Source of the DNA: Yponomeuta sedellus
Taxonomy: Eukaryota; Arthropoda; Insecta; Lepidoptera; Yponomeutidae
Direction of reading: 5' to 3'
NCBI GenBank assembly: GCA_934045075.1
Contig: OW203736.1
Coordinates: forward strand, 21,243,805-21,307,804
Length of the DNA: 64,000 bases
This document shows positions 39,911 to 50,905 of this stretch, one piece after another. A program made the translations under genes and the position numbers. Under the pieces are notes generated by a model. That model did no database searches. It saw nothing but the letters and a program-made list of their open reading frames with translations, and was not told where the DNA came from. Each line of letters begins with the position of its first letter. Position 1 is the stretch's first letter.

Positions 39911-40249
39911 TTGACTGAACTCAGTTTAAATCTGTCTCAGTGTCGTCGAAGGATAATGGCCGAAGACAACTCTGTACTTACTAGAAAATGGAGCGCTGCT
40001 GAAGTGGATGCATGTTATTTTCGTAGCGAGTGCCTGCGACGGGCCTCTGATTTGGGACTGGGGTTACTTCGGTTAAGGGTCATCACCGTCGTCTTACCTG
40101 AAACAAACAGTGGAAATCGTAAACGGAAAAATCATATTGTATGGACGGCGCTACATCACGCCTTCTTGCCATCGACATCTGAGAAGAAGAATGGACATGT
40201 ACGTTTTGAAACTTTCGTGGCTGTACAATTGACAGCAGATACACCTTGA
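39911..40249 (+). other. Unrecognised 112-codon open frame
   Basis: An ATG-initiated frame of 112 residues including MAEDNSVLTRKWSAAEVDAC and a basic, Arg-rich middle. I recognise no domain, signal peptide or membrane segment. Its 3' end overlaps a MITE-like segment (from 40223), which argues against a conserved gene. Possibly a decayed exon or chance frame. Confidence 0.15.
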
Positions 40250-40327
40250 CGTTTTTGTTGCAAATTCGTCCTTAACGTAACTAAGTAGAGTGCACGTATG
40301 TAAAAGCTGATGCGCCGTGGACGGTAC
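40223..40327. mobile_element. Short MITE, sibling of 12061-12163
   Basis: TGTACAATTGACAGCAGAT and the inverted AAGCTGATGCGCCGTGGAC end, with internal TTTTTGTTGCAAATTCGTCC. The pairing is imperfect, so this is a diverged copy. Confidence 0.45.
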
Positions 40328-40730
40328 ATAATATATTACAACCGCAAATTCAATTGATAATCGTGCTCAAAACTAAAAAAATAAATGGTTCTTTTAAAAT
40401 TGTATAAGTGTTTTTAGGTGATACATTTTAAGTTTTCAATTTACATGAACGTTTTTTAAGTGTCATTATTCAATTGCGAATTCGGTCATTACAATATAGA
40501 GCGCTTTAGTCCTCTTCAGAATTAAATTTGGTGATAATGTTGAACTAACATTAACAATCGATTAATCGATACTTTATTTCACACCAAACATCGATCTTTT
40601 TACTTAAATAGTTTTTACAATTTTTCAGTTACGTTTAAGGCGACTTTGCAATATAAATGTAAAGGTTTACCTGTTGTCTACGATCATACGACTATACGAT
40701 CATTTTTGACATCAATAAACGTCCAACTAA

Positions 40731-40892
40731 TATATAAAAATATATAAAAAACGCGTATCTCACTGTTTGTTATCTAATTCCTCCGAAACGGGTTTACCAA
40801 TTTTTGATAAAATGATTTGTGTATATTTGGTAGGTCTGAGAACAGGTTGTAGGGTAATCAATATAGCAAAACAAGGGTTGCCGGTCAGCTAG
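40731..40892 (+). mobile_element. HelE Helitron
   Basis: TATATAAAAATATATAAAAA start, then CTCACTGTTTGTTATCTAAT, AACAGGTTGTAGGGTAATCA and the 3' end CCGGTCAGCTAG|T. 40328-40730 has no recognised content. Confidence 0.55.
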
Positions 40893-41283
40893 TAATAACA
40901 ATAGACAACAAAATGCAGTTCGCAACCATCCAGTATCGGCGGCTGATAGACAGTCTACTAACTACTAACGAAGGTGACAGTCCATGGTCACCCTAGCGCA
41001 CTGAGGGCGTTGACAGCTATCAAAAGAGGGCGAGGGGCCTGTCAGGTGTCAAATAAACTCCCTAAGCCCCTTCATATTATTTACTAAACATTAAAGATTA
41101 TGGCCGACTCGTAAAGCTGTCTAATAACGACTTAACTTCTTCTGAGATACAAAACTGAACCAAATCAGCTGTTTCTGGGTCTTTATAGACGTTCATTTGT
41201 CGTTTCGTCCTTCATTGGAAGATTTTAATATGCTAGTTGTTTTTTTAGATGTCATCAGTAAAAGGATACATAGTAATCCTTTT

Positions 41284-41440
41284 TACGTACCCACTGCTGG
41301 GGCAGGGGTCTCTTTTCCTATCGCGGAAAGGTTAGGCCGTACTCCACCACGGGGGGTATGTGAACACAATCGTATTTCTTAACTCAAGTTTCCTCACGAT
41401 GTTTTCCTTCATCGCTATTGCTACTACAACTTCCTAGATA
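41284..41440. mobile_element. 5S-SINE tail scrap and tSINE4 scrap
   Basis: 41284-41355: ACCCACTGCTGGGGCAGGGG to CCACCACGGGGG (minus-strand tail of the 5S-SINE). 41375-41440: AAGTTTCCTCACGATGTTTT, complement of the GTGAGGAAAC SINE block. 41441-42435 contains one further scrap (GCCAATCCGCGGTGTTCACG at 42000) and no gene. Confidence 0.55.
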
Positions 41441-42435
41441 GTCATATTGCTTATTTACTTTAGCGACCCGGTAATCCAGAGTGATTCAAACTAAACTTGA
41501 CTCTGTAATAAAAATCAATCAATTTGAGGCAAAACGATATAAATACTCTGCTTCCTTCGCCAGTGTATTTAAGTTCCAAAGCGAGCCGTGTTCGTACAAA
41601 CACAGAAATACAAAGGAAACTCTTGCTGAATTCGATTAGGAGAGAAGCTATTTTCGGTGTTCTAAGATGTTGGTTTATTCCGAGTCTGTATCGCAACGGT
41701 TTTAGTTACACTTAACTGACAGATATTTGTCAGCACTATACATTATTGACTTGGATCCGGATTAACTTACTCGAGTCCGACTTTACTCAGAATCATAGCA
41801 AAAACTGGTCGGACTCTTTTGACAAAAATCAAAACCATAATCCTTAAAAACAGGAGCTTAAAAATTTGCATTTCTGTGAAATATAATTATTAGTATATGC
41901 TACTACAGAGCACAAAATGGGAACTTAAGTGTTGTCACCCAATATAACGTAGGTATAAAATAGGTGTAAGGAAGGCTTTCAAATACAGCGGTGAAATTGC
42001 CAATCCGCGGTGTTCACGCGTGATAATTAAGCCCATAATTTCGCTCTGAGAGATGTTTATAGGAAACATTAAAAAAAGGTCGGAATATACTTTCTTAATT
42101 CCCAACTACACTTTTTTCCGTTGACCAAAGGTCTCAAGAAATATCTATTCCACCAAAAGGCGATGCGCAACTCACAGCTAAATTTCTCAGAGCAAGTGAC
42201 CGCATTAAATCTCATTAAGGCGCCAAGCATGTCGATGATAGTTCCAAACTCTGCATAGGCAATGAAGCGTTAAATTGGTCTGATTATTTGTCGTCCCAGT
42301 GAGCACCTAGCCTACTTCCGGCCTCATAAAATGCCGCCGATGTGCACATTTTATCTAGGTCCAGTTGCAAGAGACGTCTGAGACGTGGAAAAGAGCTGTT
42401 CTCTCTGACGAAGAAGGAAAAAATTTGGCCGGAGC

Positions 42436-42897
42436 TATAAACCTATTTAGAGGTTAAAAATTCCGCCCATGCCGGGACTCGAAACCCACTTTACAATACA
42501 CTCTGTATTACGTACAGGCAGCAACATCTGGCTGAAGTAATTTGCATCACTTGCAGCCCCGAGTACCTACTTTGCAGTTAGGTTTTACGTCGGAATGATA
42601 TCGCTGTACCCACATGATTATATTCTTTTTAATGCACTAACCCGTGCTAAGTACAATTTTAAAAACCTATTTAGAGGCTAAAAAATCCACCCATACCAAT
42701 GGAGTGCGGGAATCGAACCCGCGACCTCTGGCTAACCATGCCAGCGCTCTCCCAACTGAGCTAATGGGCGACTACCGGCATCAGTGAAACTTTGAACCTC
42801 TTTACAATACTCTCTGTACTACATACAGACATCAACATCTGGCTGAAGGAATTTGCATCACTTGCAAATGACGGGTTAGTGCATTAAAAAGAATATA
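42436..42897 (-). mobile_element. FBt, two partial units
   Basis: An AAACCTATTTAGAGG arm, body (ACTTGCAGCCCCGAGTACCT), inverted tail (TTTTTAATGCACTAACCCGT), a second arm and a full minus tRNA-like region (AGCGCTCTCCCAACTGAGCT), then body. At the far right it switches to the sense tail GACGGGTTAGTGCATTAAAA and AGAATATAA. The abrupt junction at 42867 (CTTGCAAATGACGGG) is another polarity switch. Confidence 0.75.
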
Positions 42898-43007
42898 ATC
42901 ATGGAGCTACCATCCCTAGCCATGTTCAGAGATAAGTCGAAGGCCCTTGTGTCAGCCCCAGACTCCACTTAGGAGTAAAGGAACCAAAGAAGAAGTAGCA
43001 AGAGCCT

Positions 43008-43100
43008 TGGTAGCGGAGCGGTAAACCGCCAGCGGCGTCTCAAACGGGAGGTCCTGGGTTCGAATCCTGACATGCATCACTGACTTTGTTTTCTAAGTTA
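43008..43100 (+). mobile_element. tSINE4-like head
   Basis: TTGGTAGCGGAGCGGTAAAC (box A region) and CCTGGGTTCGAATCCTGACA (box B), followed by GACTTTGTTTTCTAAGTTAC. Truncated. Confidence 0.6.
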
Positions 43101-43286
43101 CGTAAAGCTGTAGTAGCAATTATTTATTAGGTAAAACGTAATTACCTTATTTCCCTTTTTGTAGTACTTACAAAACATTCTTTTCGTACGGATGGTACTG
43201 TACGATGTACGATACACACGCATAACTTATACTAATCCTTTTGCATTAAAGGATTTTTTTTTTGTAGCACTTAGTACGTTGTCACA

Positions 43287-43695
43287 GCGGTGGTAGCTCA
43301 GTGGGTAGAACCATAGACTGGCAAGCGAGAGCCCCAGGTTCGATCCCGAGTGCGGGCATGTACCAATGACTTTGTTTAATTTCAAAGTTACGTACATTTG
43401 CGAATTTGCAGTCGCAATACCACACGCTAACGGTGAAGGAAAACATCGTGAGGAAACCCGCGGCTTGGTTGGCTCCGTACGTATTGACTAGTCTTTCCTG
43501 TGGGCTAGGCCGACTAAGCTGTCAGGATGGTATAGGTGCTGGGCAAGCCTACACCATCTATAAAACCATGACCCAGGCACTACAGCGTCGGAGTGGTCCC
43601 TTCACCCATCTAGTGTGAGTGAAAATACCACTGGACGCTGTATAAATCATCTCATTAAGTAGATGCAAAAAGGCCAATATTATTATTATTATTAG
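43287..43695 (+). mobile_element. tSINE2, full-length
   Basis: Nearly identical to 7587-7985. Box A and B are intact. It ends AGGCCAATATTATTATTATT, showing an ATT-type 3' tail. Confidence 0.9.
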
Positions 43696-43854
43696 TACGT
43701 TTTATTTACAGGATGAACTAGTGCGTGCTCTTTTTTTGTCTCTTTTTTTTTATTTGTGTCTTTTCTCCTCTCCCAAAATAAATAAAATGAAACCTGAATG
43801 AAAAAAGGCACGCACCGCGCGTCTGTGGAAACGACGTATTATTTAAAGAAAAAA

Positions 43855-43950
43855 TACCTTATTTCCCGACGTTCAGGTTTCAGTTACAGCTCCCGTGGTC
43901 TCGGGTAGACTGAATCCAACAATGAATGAAATAAGGTAATTACGTTTTAA
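43855..43950. repeat. Hairpin-type repeat related to 8270
   Basis: AATACCTTATTTCCCGACGT ... GAAATAAGGTAATTACGTTT: inverted ends AATACCTTATTTC / GAAATAAGGTAAT enclose a CCCGACGT...ACAGCTCCCG core. 43951-44370 holds no recognised gene (short frames there lack motifs). Confidence 0.5.
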
Positions 43951-44369
43951 GTATTTTATTGTAATAAAACATATTATATATTATACAAACATTATGATAG
44001 CTTAAATATTTATAATAATAATAATTAATGATAAAAATGGAACTAAACCTAAAACATTCTAATTTAAATAAAATATTTGAGCCAGATCGCTGTCGGGCGG
44101 CAGAGTACCAAGAAGGTTGGCGGCATTGCCTCGCTGTATGGCTAGGCTTATTCTTTGGCCAAAGTAAGCACCAGCCCTCGGGTCTCCTGAAGCGTCGACT
44201 AGGCGCGACGAGATCTCCTTAAAGAGGAGGTCTCGCCTCCGGACCCCATGGCCCCAGAGTCTCGACTCCGAAAGGCACAAATATATAGCCCTGCCCTATA
44301 GCTGCATATTTGTGCCTCTTATTCGACTCTGCGTTGGACGCCGCCGCCCCTGCATGGCAGGCGGTCGCG

Positions 44370-44490
44370 GCGGTTGTCTGGAAGAGATTACTTTTAGTGA
44401 TAAGGCCGCCGTTTGTTCTCTTAGGTTAAGAAATATCTGTGCAATTTCCATTTTTATGTACAATAAAGTGTTCTCTATCTATCTACATGA
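44370..44490 (+). mobile_element. CR1-type LINE 3' tail
   Basis: CGGTTGTCTGGAAGAGATTA, GATAAGGCCGCCGTTTG and CAATAAAGTGTTCTCTATC plus a TATC tail. Confidence 0.75.
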
Positions 44491-44512
44491 AAAAATTAAA
44501 TAAACTCAACGA

Positions 44513-44665
44513 ATAGTCCACTGCTGGACATAGTCCTCCCATAATGAGCGCCACAGCGCCGTCTTCAGCTTGCCGCATCCAGCATCTGCCTGCAGTTTTT
44601 CGCATGACGCTCTTTAGGGGAGGGCTATGTCCAGCAGTGGACTAATATAGCCTGACGATGATGAC
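44513..44665. mobile_element. RTE LINE terminus in fold-back form
   Basis: Minus-strand terminus first (TAGTCCACTGCTGGACATAG, TCCTCCCATAATGAGCG, then CTTCAGCTTGCCGCATCC and TTTTTCGCA). It turns at about 44604 into the plus-strand terminus (CTCTTTAGGGGAGGGCTATG, TCCAGCAGTGGACTAATATA, GCCTGACGATGATGAC). Arms are about 40 nt, with an unpaired segment of about 60 nt from the antisense unit. Confidence 0.75.
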
Positions 44666-44974
44666 TGAATAGTACCACAACTTGACCGAATGAACGTTCG
44701 CTCGCAAAACCGCTTTTACGAGAATGCTAATGACATTTGAGATTAATTAACGTATGCAGTCTCGCTCGCGCGTGATTTAATGGTGAAATTAGGAAGTTAA
44801 TTGGGCTAGTAAAGAGAAGACAGTAGCCGAATGGTAACCAGACTCTTATTAGACTAGTGTGTCGAGTAATGGCAGTATCTAGAGCTTATACGAGTATGTA
44901 AGGCGCTTGGCGGTGCTAACGAGCGCCCCCGATAGAAAAAATATTCGTTTTTGTTACAAATTTTAATAAATATA

Positions 44975-45130
44975 GGGCCCGTCTCTGAATTGAGAATTTT
45001 GCTAATTAAATACTCAACTGTAGTTCTGTCTTTTCGAATTTCTCAGCAAAAAACGTGACAGAACGATAGTTAAGTCAAGTATTTAAGTTAAGTATTTACT
45101 TACTGAAATTCTCAATTCAGAAACTGGCCC
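44975..45130. mobile_element. MITE with GGGCC...TGAATTGAGAATTT ends
   Basis: 156 bp. The termini GGGCCCGTCTCTGAATTGAG and the complement of GGGCCAGTTTCTGAATTGAG pair over about 25 nt. Right flank TAA, left flank ATA; a 3-bp TWA-type duplication is likely but imperfect. PIF/Harbinger-like. Confidence 0.65.
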
Positions 45131-45192
45131 TAAGTAGCTATTTGAGAACCTATCGACAAGAACCTATTGAAAGAGTCGCATAAAATATTAAG

Positions 45193-45955
45193 AGTAAAAA
45201 AAGTCGCATGGTATATCGTCCGACATTATCAGTGTATACTATTTTTATTTTTAATGCACTAACCCGTGCTAAGGACAATTTTAAAATCCTATTTAGAGGC
45301 TAAAAATTCCACCCATCCCGGGATTCAAACCCGCGACCCCTGGCTATCCGTGCCAGCGCTCTATCCAACTGATCCAACCAACCAAATCGGGATTCGAATC
45401 CCGGGATGGGTGAAATTTTTAGCCTCTAAATAGGTTTTTAAAATTGTCCTTAGCACGGGTTAGTGCATTAAAAATAAAAATAGTATAATCATGTGGGTAC
45501 AGCGATATCATTCCGATGTAAGAACCTAACTGCAAAGTAGGTAGTCGGGGCTGTAAGTGATGCAATCTACTTCAGCCAGATGTCGCTGCCTGTACGTAAT
45601 ACAGAGAATAGTGTAAAAAGAGGTTCGAAATTTCACTGATGCCGGTGAGTCGCCCATTAGCTCAGTTGGATAGAGCGCTGGCACGGATATCCAGAGGTCG
45701 CGAGTTCCAATCCCGGCATGGGTCGAATTTTTAGCCTCTAAATAGGTTTTTAAAATTGTCAGTGTATAGTGTGTCGCAACCCTAATAGTGCTTTGTGATG
45801 GCTGATTGAGGGTAGTCTGAAACCTCATCAGCCGAAGATGCGAACGGGTGCCAGCCATCAGTCTTCTCGTGACCACGATCACTGTAACGTCGTCGAAACG
45901 TCGAGGTAAAATAGCAATAAATTACTACGCTATTAAGCCCCGAAAATATTCTAAC
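45193..45955. repeat. Dispersed repeat, occupied copy
   Basis: The same repeat as 1210-1441, split by FBt at 45239-45758. It resumes TAGTGTGTCGCAACCCTAAT and ends CGAAAATATTCTAAC. Confidence 0.8.
45239..45758 (-). mobile_element. FBt, longest copy, with an unoccupied reference site
   Basis: Direct repeat TCAGTGTATA at 45229-45238 and 45759-45768; the empty site TCAGTGTAGTGTGTCG is at 1234-1249. In minus orientation: antisense-start arm, tRNA-like region, body, tail, then a second unit with a near-palindromic tRNA segment (CCCGGGATTCGAATCC) and the true 3' tail ATTAAAAATAAAAATAG. It is a dimer of two units, one of them folded back. Confidence 0.9.
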
Positions 45956-45964
45956 TAAACCTTC

Positions 45965-46110
45965 TGAAAGACTATGTTTGGAATTTTTTCCGTCCATTTT
46001 TTCTCCAAAAAGATCTAGATTTTGAAATGGACACCTAGTTTGAATTGTAACGTTCATTAAGCCGCAGTTTCTGCGCTACATTGATAAAACCTTTTCATTT
46101 CATTTCGAAC
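45965..46110 (+). mobile_element. LINE 3' UTR fragment
   Basis: GGACACCTAGTTTGAATTGT, GCCGCAGTTTCTGCGCTACA and TTGATAAAACC; same family as 14060. Confidence 0.65.
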
Positions 46111-46244
46111 CCAGGTCCAAGAATCTAGAACTTTAAAGCAGTTTTACAAAAAAAGGCCGTTTAAAGAGAAAAGGAAAGATAAAAAGTACCCGGCACCGGC
46201 GTGCGTGCGTGCAACGACTCATGAACATTGATGAAGCGAAGGTG

Positions 46245-46713
46245 ATCTGTCAGGATCGTGGCAAGTGGCAGTCCCTGGTCTCTGCCTACCCTCTCTGGGA
46301 TACAGGCCTGAGGTTATGTATGAACATATGTAAAGAGAAAATCGATTAACGGTTGTTTGTTGATCCTAGGTTCTATCTAGACTGTAGGTTCTAAAAAGAC
46401 GTATTTTAGAAAGAAACTATTTTAAAACAAGTTATGATTCCTATTTCGTTGGTGTCGCTAGTTGGCACTGCGTATCGTCGTAAAGGTTCTAGATTCTGCC
46501 TGAACTTGACATCTCCATGGGTCATAATTATTATGGATATATCGAGCAATTATCGATGGCTATTTTTAGAACCTAACGCCTTGACCTAAGCGCTTGAAGT
46601 GCTCAAATACCTCAGCGCTTGAAATTGCCAATCCGCGGTGGGCACGCATAGTACTCAAGCCTCTAATCTCTCTTTCTAAGAGAAGGCCTGTGCCCCGCAG
46701 TAGGACGTCTTTA
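46245..46713 (+). mobile_element. LINE ORF-end scrap and SINE/LINE tail scrap
   Basis: 46250-46330 translates to QDRGKWQSLVSAYPLWDTG, resembling a non-LTR ORF end. 46593-46713 has GCCAATCCGCGGTGGGCACG, then AGAGAAGGCCTGTGCCCCGC and AGTAGGACG, a tail phrase also at 42000, 49150 and 53370. The interval between has no recognised gene. Confidence 0.5.
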
Positions 46714-46754
46714 GATTACAAAAAAAAAATAGTAAGTAGACGGGACGAGGACAA

Positions 46755-46845
46755 TGTGAGTGACTGTGTGTGTGTGTGTATGTGAGTGAGAGAGGGTGTG
46801 TGTGTGTGTGTATGTGAGTGAGTGTTTGTGTGTGTTTGTATTTTC
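46755..46845. repeat. GT microsatellite, impure
   Basis: Two TGTGTGTGTGTG blocks with TATGTGAGTGAG interruptions in a duplicated arrangement. Confidence 0.85.
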
Positions 46846-46903
46846 TGTCTTTTTGTTTCGTTTATTGTATATTTCGTTTAGTTCTGTAATAAATGTCTAA
46901 TAA

Positions 46904-47079
46904 TCTATCTTCTATAATATAAACGCTGAATGTGTTGGTAAGGGCAAATCTCGAGAGCAGCTGAACCGATTTCGCTAATTATTTTTTAGAATATTCCTTG
47001 AGGTACGAGGATGGTTCTTACGGAGGGAAAAATTAAAGAGTCGACTGTTAGGCGGTTCGAAGTTCGCTGGGTCAGCTAG
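46904..47079 (+). mobile_element. HelD Helitron, plus strand
   Basis: Starts A|TCTATCTTCTATAATATAAA and ends GCTGGGTCAGCTAG|T, matching the Helitron rule of insertion between A and T. A small CGAAGTTCG palindrome lies about 12 nt before the end. Confidence 0.8.
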
Positions 47080-47097
47080 TAAATAAAATGATAAATG

Positions 47098-47190
47098 TCT
47101 TTCTTTTTCTCTCTCTCTCTCTCCCTCTCTTTCCTCCTCTCCCTCTATCTCTATCTCTTTCTTTATTTATTCCTTTATTTATTTATTTCT
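47098..47190. repeat. CT-rich then TTTA-rich low-complexity tract
   Basis: TCTCTCTCTCTCTCCCTCTC runs into CTTTATTTATTC-type repeats. 47191-47608 has no recognised gene beyond a MITE end scrap at 47397. Confidence 0.85.
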
Positions 47191-47609
47191 TTTGTACCTC
47201 AAAATTCAAGATCACGGTCACCCGCTGTTCTTTTTAATCCTATAGAGAAGAAGCTAATCGTCACAACAGTGTGTAAACAAGGAAGCCGTATCCAGCCCAC
47301 TTGAACCGTACAACCGCGACGTAAGAAGGGTTAAAGCTGTGACTGTTCACACTAACCTACTTATAGAACTATTTTCCATGTTTTTCTACCTACCTACTAT
47401 TCTAAAAGCTAATAGACTGTATATATACGCAAGCAGTTTTTTGACCGATATAATATTACTGGATGAGGATGGCCGAGGACTACACGGAACGGACACGACC
47501 GTAGAAATAACTGAATTGAATAAAAAAACATCCGATGTGTATAAAAAAATGTTAAATATAAATGACCACAGTTAATTTTTTTATACACCCATAGTCACAT
47601 ACGTCCATA

Positions 47610-47769
47610 TGCATGCATACATACATACATACATACATACATACATACATACATACATACATACATACATACATACATACATACATACATACATACATAC
47701 ATACATACATACATACATACATACATACATACATACATACATACATACATACATACATACATACATACG
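47610..47769. repeat. ATAC microsatellite, about 40 repeats
   Basis: Uninterrupted ATAC/CATA tetranucleotide repeat of about 160 bp. Open frames across it are artefacts. Confidence 0.97.
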
Positions 47770-48033
47770 AATCAAACTCATTACTCACCTTTTGGCCTCC
47801 GCCGCAGTCGGTTAAAATCTACTAAAGTAATGTTACATTTTTGAGTTCTTAAAGCCTAAATTCATTATTCTAAATCCCTCCACGAGGTCAGCTTTAATTA
47901 AAACATTATAATTCGCGTAAAACCTCGCGGTCTATTAAAGTGTTTACAGACTCTGCATGCTAATGGGGAGTGAAATTAGATTGGAGTGACAATGTTTATA
48001 AAAATAAAACCATTATAATATTATATTTTTTTT

Positions 48034-48137
48034 TTTTAATGCACTAACCTGTGCTAAGGACAATCTGGCACGGATAGCCAGAGGTCGCGGGTTCAAATCC
48101 TGGCATGGGTGGAATTTTAGCCTCTAAATAGGTTTTA
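48034..48137 (+). mobile_element. FBt fragment in fold-back form
   Basis: An antisense tail (TTTTAATGCACTAACCTGTG, CTAAGGACAA) joins directly to the sense tRNA 3' half (TCTGGCACGGATAGCCAGAG, GGTTCAAATCC) and ATTTTAGCCTCTAAATAGG. The arms no longer overlap, so the polarity switch lies within 30 nt at 48064. Confidence 0.75.
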
Positions 48138-48599
48138 CATTAACATATTTTTGAATTAAAACTTTCTACTAACTATAATATTGATATAACCAGATAAACC
48201 TTATTAGAAACCTTTTTATTTATAAATAACACTTTTTTCGGGTATTCCGACAAAAAGCCTAGAAAGTTTATCCGGTTATAAATACTTATAATTCAATAAA
48301 TATTTTTTTATAAAAAAATATTTTCGGGTTTTCACGGGTCCCAAAAAAACAAAAAAGAAATATCACGTTCTAACAAATAACTTTTCACTGAATTCTGTTT
48401 ACCATTTAGGCCGTTACGTACACGCAGGAAAGTTTACCAGTGAATAAAGCTTTCAAGGTATTTCGAATCAAAACTACGTATACACATACATTAAAGTGGC
48501 AACGTTAACATAAAATAAATAGGTAACTAACCATAAGGAAAAGAAACATGTTAACAATAATTTTCCTGCTTATATCAATCAATGACGCGAATACTTTTT

Positions 48600-49125
48600 T
48601 AGGGTTCCGTACCTCAAAAGGAAAAAACGCAACCCTTATAGGATCACTTTGTTGTCCGTCTGTCCGTCCGTCCGTCTGTCAAGACCCTTTTTCTCAGGAA
48701 CGCGTGGAGGTATGAAGCTGAAATTTATATCAATTACTCAGGTCTATTGTCCCTTGAAGCTGTGAAAAAATCAAACTTCTAAGCCAACGCAATCAAAAGA
48801 TACAGCCGTTTATGCCGCAAATTTTCGACACTTGCAAGGGAATCAAAACCTACAGGGTGCTTCCCGTGAACTCAGAATCTTGAAATTTGGTACGAAGCAA
48901 CGTCTTATAGCATAGATAAAGGAAAAATTACGAAAACCATAAATTTTTAGTTACATCTCATAATATATTTTTTTTTAATAATTTTAAACTTACTACCCAT
49001 TTCCTTATAAACGCGTAGAGGTATTAAATTGAAATTCATACCAAATACTCAGGTCTATAATACAGGTTTGTACGGAACCCTCGGTGCGCGAGTCTGACTC
49101 GCACTTGGCCGGTTTTTTTATTCAT
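48600..49125 (+). mobile_element. AGGGTTCCGTACC...CTTGGCCGG repeat
   Basis: Opens TTTTTTAGGGTTCCGTACCT and CTGTCCGTCCGTCCGTCTGT; closes TGTACGGAACCCTCGGTGCG, GAGTCTGACTCGCACTTGGC and CGGTTTTTTT. From memory this repeat is very common in lepidopteran genomes. Its class is unsettled to me; GGGTTCCGTAC and GTACGGAACCC form short inverted termini. A phrase with CTCAGGTCTAT and AACGCGT is duplicated internally at about 48700 and 49010. Confidence 0.75.
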
Positions 49126-49141
49126 AATATAATACAGCCTA

Positions 49142-49420
49142 TATGTGCCCCACTGTCGGGCACAAGCCTTCTGTCAGAGAGAGAGTATGGGCTTAATCAC
49201 CACACGTGCCCACCGCGGATTGGCAATTGCAAGCGCTGAGGTATGTGAAACCCTCAGATACTCAGGTTTCCTCGCGATGTTTTCCTGAAAAGCTACTGAA
49301 ACTTCACAAATGTACTTAACTTAGAAAACAAAGTCATTAGTACATGAAGGGACTCGAACCTACGACCTCTCGAATCCTTATCTTATCATACCTACCGTAA
49401 CCAGTTGCGGGGGCGTAAAG
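49142..49420 (-). mobile_element. tSINE4, longer copy
   Basis: Minus strand: a tRNA-like box B (GGTTCGAGTCCC), ATGTACTAATGACTTTGTTT, GTGAAGTTTCAGTAGC, GAGGAAACCTGAGTATC, then GCCAATCCGCGGTGGGCACG and the tail CTTGTGCCCGACAGTGGGGC. It links scraps seen elsewhere into one element: tRNA head, SINE body, LINE-like tail. Confidence 0.65.
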
Positions 49421-49569
49421 GAACTAGCAGAAAAAAAATGTAAGGGTCAGTTAGATGACAATTATGAGGCTGAGCGCGGATATTTCAGGTCTAACCAGGA
49501 CTAAAACCAATAGGACATTAACCTTTATGTTTTTGTTACAAAGTAACTCTTAATCATGCCAATATAATC

Positions 49570-49730
49570 AAGCCTACACTACACCATCTATAAAACCATG
49601 TCCCAGGCACTACAGCGTCGGAGTGGTCCTTTCACCCATCTAGTGTGAGTGAAGATACCACTGGACGCTGTATAAATCATCTCATTAAGTAGATGCAAAA
49701 AGGCCAATATTATTATTATTATTAACTCTT
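49570..49730 (+). mobile_element. tSINE2, 3' part
   Basis: CTACACCATCTATAAAACCA to AAAAAGGCCAATATTATTAT. Confidence 0.85.
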
Positions 49731-49915
49731 AATACAGCCGACTAGAGAGGTGTAAAGGTTGATGCGCAGTCGACTATATAGGTACCAGGGCCGAGCTTCA
49801 TAAAACTACAATTCGACAATTCGAGGTACAATGCGTAGCAGAGTCCTTAATCTGTGGCTTAATCGACTCTGCAATGTATATTGAATTGTCGTAGCAGTTA
49901 ATTATAGTTCTATTA

Positions 49916-50115
49916 TGTGGCGCAGCGGTAGCGCATCTGCCTACCATGCGAGAGGTCCCAGGTTCAAATCCCGGCCGCGGACAAAAAACCCCAGGTCTTG
50001 GATGTTTACATATTTGTGATGTCGCTGTTATTGGTTCCCACGACAGAGGGTATCCTAGTGTAGGGTCAGAAGCAATGTATGTGCCTGTATGTAAATGTTA
50101 TGTTATGTTGGTTTA
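49916..50115 (+). mobile_element. tSINE3, plus-strand full copy
   Basis: ATGTGGCGCAGCGGTAGCGC (box A), AGGTTCAAATCCCGGCC (box B), GGATGTTTACATATTTGTG, and the tail GTAAATGTTATGTTATG. 50116-50250 continues into a LINE-like end (GAATAAAGCATTAGGTATC). 50251-50905 has only a scrap of the 27808 MITE. Confidence 0.85.
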
Positions 50116-50905
50116 ATAAGGGGTCAATATGCTTATTGTTGTATTTCTCTTGATGCAAGTGTTTTTTGTGTTTTAATCTTAATTTCACCGAAATATTTTA
50201 ATGTGTGTTTTGTGAATGAATAAAGCATTAGGTATCTTATCTTAAAAGGCTCCTTTGTCGACTGTACCTCGTTACTCACCAAACCATCCAGTGAACAGAT
50301 TAAATGTGACTGCGTGAACGAAACCTTGATGACCTCATCATTGACAACATTTTTAGCTTACTTATCTTGAGCAAGTTTACTTTAAAAGGTAAGGTGTTTA
50401 TATCATGTATTCGCTCCTTCTGTAGCTCTTATTACCTGGGTTATTAGAGCTGTTATTCATTGGATTAATTATGTGGCGTGTTGGTTACTACCTACAGCCT
50501 TCGACGGACAGTATGACACCATTGTCTTTGCTGGCCGAGAAGTAGAACACATTTTTGATCTTTTAAACTAAACGCTTTGTGGGCACTACACATTATCAAC
50601 TTAATTCCGGATTCACTTACTTAACCTGGTCGGTCGTAAAATAATAATGTTTCTTTTTGACGTAGCACGGAAACTGTAACTTTACAAGTTACAGGTTACA
50701 CGTTAAAGTAGGTGATCAAAGATTCTGAGATTTAGATTTCCAAATGTAGATTTCAGAATCTTTGAAAAAACTGTGTACTGTATTGAATTATAAGCGGATC
50801 AACTTCTATACTTTTTGTCGGAAGAGTCCGACCAGGTTTCGCTTTGATTCTGATGCTGATGATGATGTTCAAAAAAGTGTATTTACAAATAAAACTGTAT
50901 CTGTT

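Noticed and set aside
45526..45882. 118-codon frame containing THAGIGTRDLWISVP
   Set aside because: Antisense reading of the FBt tRNA-like region; the same spurious peptide appears at several FBt copies.
47552..47825. Long repetitive open frames over the ATAC array
   Set aside because: Tetranucleotide repeats have no stop in several frames; the frames follow the array exactly.
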